Of a stretch of DNA of 50,407 nt, positions 48,404 through 50,407 are shown in pieces. Source of the stretch: a virus; the IMG/VR virus record IMGVR_UViG_3300012988_000008, positions 1 through 50,407 of that record; one strand, written 5' to 3'. Made by a program: the position numbers and the translations under genes. A model generated the notes under the pieces. The model saw nothing but the letters and a program-made list of their open reading frames with translations. It made no database searches and was not told where the DNA came from. How positions within the stretch are numbered: position 1 is the first letter of the stretch; every line of letters starts with the position of its first letter.

Positions 48404-48939
48404 GCTGTAGCCGTAGCGGTTATATGAAGAGGCACTGCCCCGACTGAAGCAGGAAGACGTAGAATAGTTAGGCCAAGAAGTGTCACGGCTTCGAAGCCGC
48501 CACGAACAACTTGAATAGTCACCTGAGTCGTACTAACAGAAGTTATATGACAACTAAATACTTCATTAGTTGCCGTGACAACAGGACTAATGCTGATAGC
48601 AGGAATTGCCGTAAAGGCGCTTGGGAAGGTCCAAGTTACCGAACCAGACGCATTAGTCGTAAGACGTGTTCCAAACTTTTTGGGGGCGTCTATACCAGCG
48701 GGACCAACGTTTCCAGTATCCCCCTTAGGGCCTGTTGCTCCCGTAGCGCCCGTGTCTCCTTTGGCCCCTTGTGGTCCAGTCGAACCTGTATCCCCTTTGG
48801 GGCCGACGGCTCCGGTGTCTCCTTTAGGTCCTGCTATACCAATAAGGCCTTGAACCCCCGGAGGCCCCGGAATAGGGAAATCAACAAGGACCCTCCCACG
48901 GGCCAGCCTTCTTGCTGTTAGCAAGGACGATAATCTCAT
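48400..48939 (-). CDS. Collagen-like tail fibre protein
   Basis: 179 residues. Residues 22-83 are a run of Gly-x-y triplets (for example [20 protein letters not shown], then more of [14 protein letters not shown]), as in phage collagen-like fibres. A C-terminal globular part follows ([20 protein letters not shown], ending [13 protein letters not shown]), which probably trimerises. The collagen rod extends the fibre from the virion. It sits next to the internal virion protein gene and overlaps the holin-like gene. Confidence 0.82.
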   Translation of the reverse strand: MRLSSLLTARRLARGRVLVDFPIPGPPGVQGLIGIAGPKGDTGAVGPKGDTGSTGPQGAKGDTGATGATGPKGDTGNVGPAGIDAPKKFGTRLTTNASGSVTWTFPSAFTAIPAISISPVVTATNEVFSCHITSVSTTQVTIQVVRGGFEAVTLLGLTILRLPASVGAVPLHITATATA

Positions 48940-48945
48940 CGGTTA

Positions 48946-50407
48946 TTATCCCCCCGCGATCCTTCGTGCATTAGCTCGACGACCGCTAATGTTATGGATA
49001 TTTTCGGGGTTTCCTGACTCCGATCCCCGAGGTCTTAAGAAGTACTGTGCAAAGATGTCAGCAGCTTGTGCCGCATCAGTCGCAGAACGAAGACGTCGGC
49101 CAGCGTTCGACTCAGTATTATTCAATTCCCAGTCAATAAAGGCAAAGGCCTGATTAATATCTGTTAAGTCGAACCCTTGTCGAGCTGCGGTAGCCCGACG
49201 GTCGGGATGCCACTGAGCTAAGCCAATAGCCTGTCCGCCGTCCCCTGCAACAGTCGTGCTAAAGTTAGATTCAGCTTGTAAATTCCCCAAGATACCAGCA
49301 ATAGCCGGAGTAGACCAGCCACGACGGCTTAGGATATTAGAACCGATCTGAATAGCTTGTTGAGCTTCAGGTGCGGGTTGTCGAGCGGTCTGAGAACGTT
49401 CTGCCGACTGACTTGCAGCAGACGTAAACGCATCAATCAGTTGATTGTCCAGTTGCTCTTGGTTTACGCGTTGACTGGTCACTTCGGAAGCCCTAGTACG
49501 CATCACTTCGGGGACTTCGCCTAACGCAAACAACCTACGAGCATCGGCAGGGCTAACACCGGCCATCGTTTCGTCAAATTTTGTAGTTTCAACTAAATAT
49601 CCTAAAGTATAGTTCATGCCGCCCACTTGTTGACGTAAGTCGTTAGGGGGGTTGGCAAGGGCACGCTCGTACGTAGGAATTGTGCCTTGAATGATACCAA
49701 TCCCACCACCAGCAGCAGACATAGAGTTTGCAGCACCAAGGGCGCGATCTCGATAGTTATTGTACGCACGACGATCTAAAGTGATTTGATACGTACCGGC
49801 ACGGGGCCCCGCCTGCTGATAAACGTACGACCAACCTTGCTCAATCTGTGAAGCGGACAGCGGAGTCCGTTTAGAAATATCGAGAAGGTGTGTAGCCGCA
49901 GCTCGTTTACCAAGGATAAGCGTGGGGTCTCCGACTTGCAAGTCTGCATTCTTTTGATCAAGACCAAATAACAGAACTTGAGCCGTCGGCACGTTACGAA
50001 TAAAGGTATTTCGATCTGCCCCCGGTTGGATTTCCAAGGCAGCGTTAGACAGCGCAAAGCCGGAATTGACGTATGCAGTCTGATTGGCTTGACTAGGATT
50101 AGTTCCGAGAGACCTAGCGTTGGCTTGGTGAGTAGCACCCATACTAGGAATCGCCTTACGAGCCTCAGTCTCAGTCATGTTTTGAATTTCAAGTTCACCA
50201 CGAAGCAAGCCAGAAATCTTAGCCATCGTCATTCGTTCACCGGGGGTGTCGATTACCCCAGAGACGTTGCGAAGATCACCAGACAATTCTTGGAGAACTT
50301 CGGGCGGAAGAACCGAATTGAGACCGCCAGCCGCAAAGATTTCATTTACAGCACCAGCGCCAAAGACTTCGACAAGCCCAGTGTACGTCTTCATCGAATC
50401 CATGGCC
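48946..50407 (-). CDS. Internal virion protein with lysozyme domain (3' part, continues from window start)
   Basis: C-terminal part of the 871-residue protein that starts at 1277; bases 50285-50407 repeat 1-123. The domain near the C-terminus (IAGILGNLQAESNFSTTVAG, then GGQAIGLAQWHPDRR and later a W-E-L-N-N segment) matches phage tail lysozyme domains, with Glu in LQAES as the likely general acid. The upstream part is Ala/Gln-rich. It should open peptidoglycan locally when DNA is ejected, as T7 gp16 does. It is thus the muralytic member of the internal proteins, distinct from the lysis endolysin. Confidence 0.85.
   Translation of the reverse strand, partial: AMDSMKTYTGLVEVFGAGAVNEIFAAGGLNSVLPPEVLQELSGDLRNVSGVIDTPGERMTMAKISGLLRGELEIQNMTETEARKAIPSMGATHQANARSLGTNPSQANQTAYVNSGFALSNAALEIQPGADRNTFIRNVPTAQVLLFGLDQKNADLQVGDPTLILGKRAAATHLLDISKRTPLSASQIEQGWSYVYQQAGPRAGTYQITLDRRAYNNYRDRALGAANSMSAAGGGIGIIQGTIPTYERALANPPNDLRQQVGGMNYTLGYLVETTKFDETMAGVSPADARRLFALGEVPEVMRTRASEVTSQRVNQEQLDNQLIDAFTSAASQSAERSQTARQPAPEAQQAIQIGSNILSRRGWSTPAIAGILGNLQAESNFSTTVAGDGGQAIGLAQWHPDRRATAARQGFDLTDINQAFAFIDWELNNTESNAGRRLRSATDAAQAADIFAQYFLRPRGSESGNPENIHNISGRRANARRIAGG
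50285..50407. repeat. Terminal direct repeat, right copy
   Basis: Exact copy of bases 1-123. The repeat ends at the window end, so its true limits beyond this cannot be seen. See the left copy for interpretation. Confidence 0.95.

Noticed and set aside
20222-50407. CRISPR array or repeats of that kind
   Set aside because: The ATCTATCAT copies are irregularly spaced and lie partly in genes; no regular repeat-spacer pattern exists.
1-50407. Integrase, excisionase, repressor (temperate lifestyle) and phage RNA polymerase
   Set aside because: No tyrosine or serine recombinase motifs, no clear helix-turn-helix repressor and no RNA polymerase motifs were seen in any credible reading frame.

Overview
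The window is an essentially complete genome of a strictly lytic, short-tailed (podovirus-like), T7-style double-stranded DNA phage. The first 123 bases recur exactly as the last 123 bases, so the unique unit is 50,284 bp and closes into a circle or is terminally redundant. One virion gene runs across that junction. The Rz/Rz1 spanin pair, an M15 peptidase endolysin and strong sigma70-type promoters point to a Gram-negative host. I see no integrase, repressor or phage RNA polymerase, so transcription probably depends on host RNA polymerase.

The genome has two arms diverging from an 840-bp non-coding region (20222-21060) and converging on a bidirectional terminator (46534-46572). The leftward, late arm (20221 down to 1, then 50407 down to 46627) encodes the virion and lysis genes in this order: tailspike, small terminase, HNH-like protein, large terminase, portal, scaffold, major capsid, decoration protein, terminator, membrane protein, tail fibre, Ig-like protein, tail adaptor, nozzle, acetyltransferase-like protein, three internal virion proteins (the last with a lysozyme domain), collagen-like fibre, membrane (holin-like) protein, endolysin and two decoration-like proteins. 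A consensus sigma70 promoter lies just before scaffold and capsid, and a strong terminator follows the decoration gene. Together they resemble the phi10-Tphi arrangement that boosts capsid expression in T7.

The rightward, early/middle arm (21061-46511) starts with small host-takeover-type proteins. A gene-free, GC-rich stretch at 22294-22868, enclosed by two intrinsic terminators, looks like a large structured RNA. Next come membrane proteins, a tRNA-Leu(UAA) and a cassette of amide-bond enzymes (27031-33915): gamma-glutamylcyclotransferase-like, class I and class II glutamine amidotransferases, two glutamine-synthetase-fold COOH-NH2 ligases and an ATP-grasp ligase. This cassette resembles the one described from phiEco32-type phages. 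It is followed by DNA metabolism genes: ThyX, primase-helicase, family A DNA polymerase, nucleotidyltransferase-like protein, single-strand binding protein, Cas4/RecB-like exonuclease, endonuclease I, metallophosphoesterase, dNTP diphosphohydrolase-like protein and class II ribonucleotide reductase. The arm ends with the spanins.

The most unusual signals are the structured-RNA candidate, eleven copies of a 9-base word (ATCTATCAT) found only in the rightward arm and several times just before start codons, the amidoligase cassette, a perfect consensus promoter pointing antisense inside the rightward arm, and dyad/iteron-like repeats in the divergent region. All identifications rest on reading the sequence and translations; no database search was possible.
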